Below are positions 32,316 to 33,439 of a stretch of DNA of 33,439 nt, piece by piece. The stretch is taken from contig NZ_BJWY01000087.1 of NCBI RefSeq assembly GCF_007990715.1, forward strand, positions 1 through 33,439, given 5' to 3'. A program made the translations under genes and the position numbers. Below the pieces are notes generated by a model. The model made no database searches. It was not told the DNA's origin and worked only from the letters and a program-made list of their open reading frames with translations. Every line of letters begins with the position of its first letter. Position 1 is the first letter of the stretch. Origin of the DNA: Nocardia seriolae NBRC 15557. GTDB taxonomy: Bacteria > Actinomycetota > Actinomycetes > Mycobacteriales > Mycobacteriaceae.

Positions 32316-32830
32316 CAGCGAATCGCCTCGCCCTGGGCGTCGAGCAGGAACCAGACGTCCATCACGCCCTGCCCGGCGGTATCGCCCGGATTCTTGTCGC
32401 CCGCAAAGTAATACAGCGGCTTGCCCGCATAACTGGCCTGTACCGCCCCGTCGGCACGCGTGAGGGTGCCGAGCTTGGCGGGATCGACCCCGGCGCCCGC
32501 GCTCACACCCCCGGGCACGGCGGGCCACTTCACCAGGCACTCACCCGTGCACGTCGAGACCCCCGGCGTGTCCTTGGTGAACAGATACAGCGCCCGCCCG
32601 GCCCCGTCGGCCAGTACCCGCCGCCCGCCGAGATCGCGCATCTCGACCGTTCCGACAGCCGAGCCAGGAGCCGCGGAGGTACTGGTCGGGGCGGTTGTGG
32701 TGGTGCCGGCGGACATGGTGGTGGCCGAGGCCGCGCTGCCCGCCGCGTCGGTCGTATTCGATCCGCACGCGGCCAGCACCGCTGCCCCGGCCACCGCGGC
32801 CGCAGCCGCCATCCAGCGTCGCAACGTCAT
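32315..32830 (-). CDS. Lipoprotein with two secreted-repeat (COG4315-type) motifs
   Basis: A 171-residue protein. The signal peptide ends in the lipobox LAAC (residues 19-22), and a Thr/Ser/Ala-rich linker of about 40 residues follows. Next come two copies of the small repeat of unknown function: RALYLFTKDTPGVSTCTGEC...KWPAV and KPLYYFAGDKNPGDTAGQG...WFLL. The cysteine pair in the first copy could form a disulfide. It heads the operon with the ECF sigma and anti-sigma genes, so it may be a sensor or client of that system. Confidence 0.93.
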   Translation of the reverse strand: MTLRRWMAAAAAVAGAAVLAACGSNTTDAAGSAASATTMSAGTTTTAPTSTSAAPGSAVGTVEMRDLGGRRVLADGAGRALYLFTKDTPGVSTCTGECLVKWPAVPGGVSAGAGVDPAKLGTLTRADGAVQASYAGKPLYYFAGDKNPGDTAGQGVMDVWFLLDAQGEAIR

Positions 32831-32978
32831 AGGTGAGCTCCCATCCTCTGATTCCGCAAATGCGCTCAGAGGGACGCCGAGCCTTCCGGGCGGGTTCGAA
32901 TCCACCCGTAACTGTGACGCGGATAACCTCCACCCACACCACCGACACGCCGGTCACCGATCGGAGCGAGCAAACCGA

Positions 32979-33302
32979 TCAGGGATACGCCTGAATGACC
33001 TCGACGCCCACCAATGCGTTGAATGAATCGCAGCTGGCCCAGGACTGGTTCTGCCCGTACTGAATGGGACCGTATTTCCAGTAGGTGAAGGGAACCGGCC
33101 AGGCCACGCAGGTGAGTTTCACCTGATGCCAGGTCGGCAATTCACAATTGGACATTCCGCCGGTGTTGAAGATGTTGTAGACGTGGCAGTTGGCCTCCCA
33201 CACCGGGACATCAGCCTGTGCAGTCCCGCCACCAGCGAGGACAGCACCCGCCGCAGCTGTGACAGCAACGGCACTCGCAGCAAGCCGCTTCGCAGAAAGC
33301 AT
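32979..33302 (-). CDS. Small secreted protein with four cysteines
   Basis: A 107-residue protein with a clear Sec signal peptide (MLSAKRLAASAVAVTAAAGA to AQA at 28-30, predicted cleavage after Ala30). The mature part of about 77 residues has four cysteines (39, 53, 65, 91), enough for two disulfides, and is rich in Trp and Tyr (VAWPVPFTYWKYGP). The family is not recognised. A consensus AGGAGG lies six bases before the ATG. It is probably a small extracellular protein; nothing in the context gives a role. Confidence 0.8.
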   Translation of the reverse strand: MLSAKRLAASAVAVTAAAGAVLAGGGTAQADVPVWEANCHVYNIFNTGGMSNCELPTWHQVKLTCVAWPVPFTYWKYGPIQYGQNQSWASCDSFNALVGVEVIQAYP

Positions 33303-33394
33303 TCCGACCTCCTGAATTGGTGTTTGACGAAAACATCGCACACCAACCACCCCCGTTACTACACAGCAAAGATCATCCGTGAATGCGTCCGGGA

Positions 33395-33439
33395 TCAGCC
33401 GGTGGGCGGGATGTTCTGATTCAGTTGGAAGACATCTCG
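33395..33439 (-). CDS. C-terminal end of a further gene, cut by the window edge
   Basis: On the minus strand the last bases read RDVFQLNQNIPPTG followed by TGA. The frame is open to the window edge. The piece is too short to name, and it could also be chance. Confidence 0.3.
   Translation of the reverse strand, partial: RDVFQLNQNIPPTG

Noticed and set aside
1..33439. CRISPR array, insertion sequence, prophage or integrative element
   Set aside because: No spaced direct-repeat array, transposase, integrase or attachment-site pair was seen; the only recombinase-like frame (23244-23585) lacks catalytic and DNA-binding parts.

Overview
The window is high-GC DNA with the codon habits of an actinobacterium. 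Several features point to Nocardia or a close relative in the Nocardiaceae/Mycobacteriales: an EmbR-like SARP/FHA regulator, a RskA-type sigma/anti-sigma pair, copper operators of the mycobacterial RicR/CsoR type, many GTG starts and very short gaps. The genus is inferred from gene style, not from a marker gene. It reads as ordinary chromosome: no transposase, integrase, phage module or CRISPR array was seen, and no gene-free stretch exceeds 300 bases.

Layout. 1-3014 (mostly minus): a small membrane protein, a DUF885 protein and ribonuclease Z (rnz), which carries an in-frame TAG. 3080-4366 (plus): a copper-type operator, then a DUF6153 protein and a DUF305 lipoprotein, closed by a strong hairpin. 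4373-7488: a small membrane protein, a cationic-amino-acid-type permease and an unrecognised protein. 7550-13374: an oxidative catabolic neighbourhood with an alpha/beta hydrolase, Zn alcohol dehydrogenase, Baeyer-Villiger monooxygenase, chorismate mutase, TetR regulator and cytochrome P450; a TGTCTAG element recurs in its promoters. 13417-19594 (minus): a Tat-exported phosphocholine-type phospholipase C with an extra C-terminal domain, an EmbR-like regulator, and a GT39-like membrane glycosyltransferase broken by one frameshift and one TGA.

19831-20806: a histidine-rich protein behind a perfect TACCC-N5-GGGTA copper operator. 20865-23224: two overlapping luciferase-like monooxygenases. 23244-25497: a resolvase-like small protein divergent from a translationally coupled HTH/TPR regulator plus SLOG-fold protein, which resembles nucleotide-ligand signalling or conflict systems. 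25534-27032: a TetR with its own operator, coupled to an NmrA-like oxidoreductase. 27040-27255: a SoxR/MerR-type promoter with no MerR target, followed by a strong hairpin and a 19-bp tandem repeat in front of a universal stress protein. 28169-28242: a tRNA with a UAA anticodon and a short variable loop. 28358-30028: a divergent SDR/LysR pair. 30142-31101: a LEG1-like protein. 31114-32830 (minus): a lipoprotein, ECF sigma factor and anti-sigma factor operon. 32979-33439: a small secreted protein and the tail of one more gene.

The points most worth a second look are the two copper-type operators fronting Met- and His-rich proteins, the HTH-TPR/SLOG/resolvase-like locus, the orphan SoxR-type promoter with structured leader, the stop codon inside rnz beside a genome whose visible tRNA lacks CCA, and the class-I-shaped tRNA-Leu(UAA).
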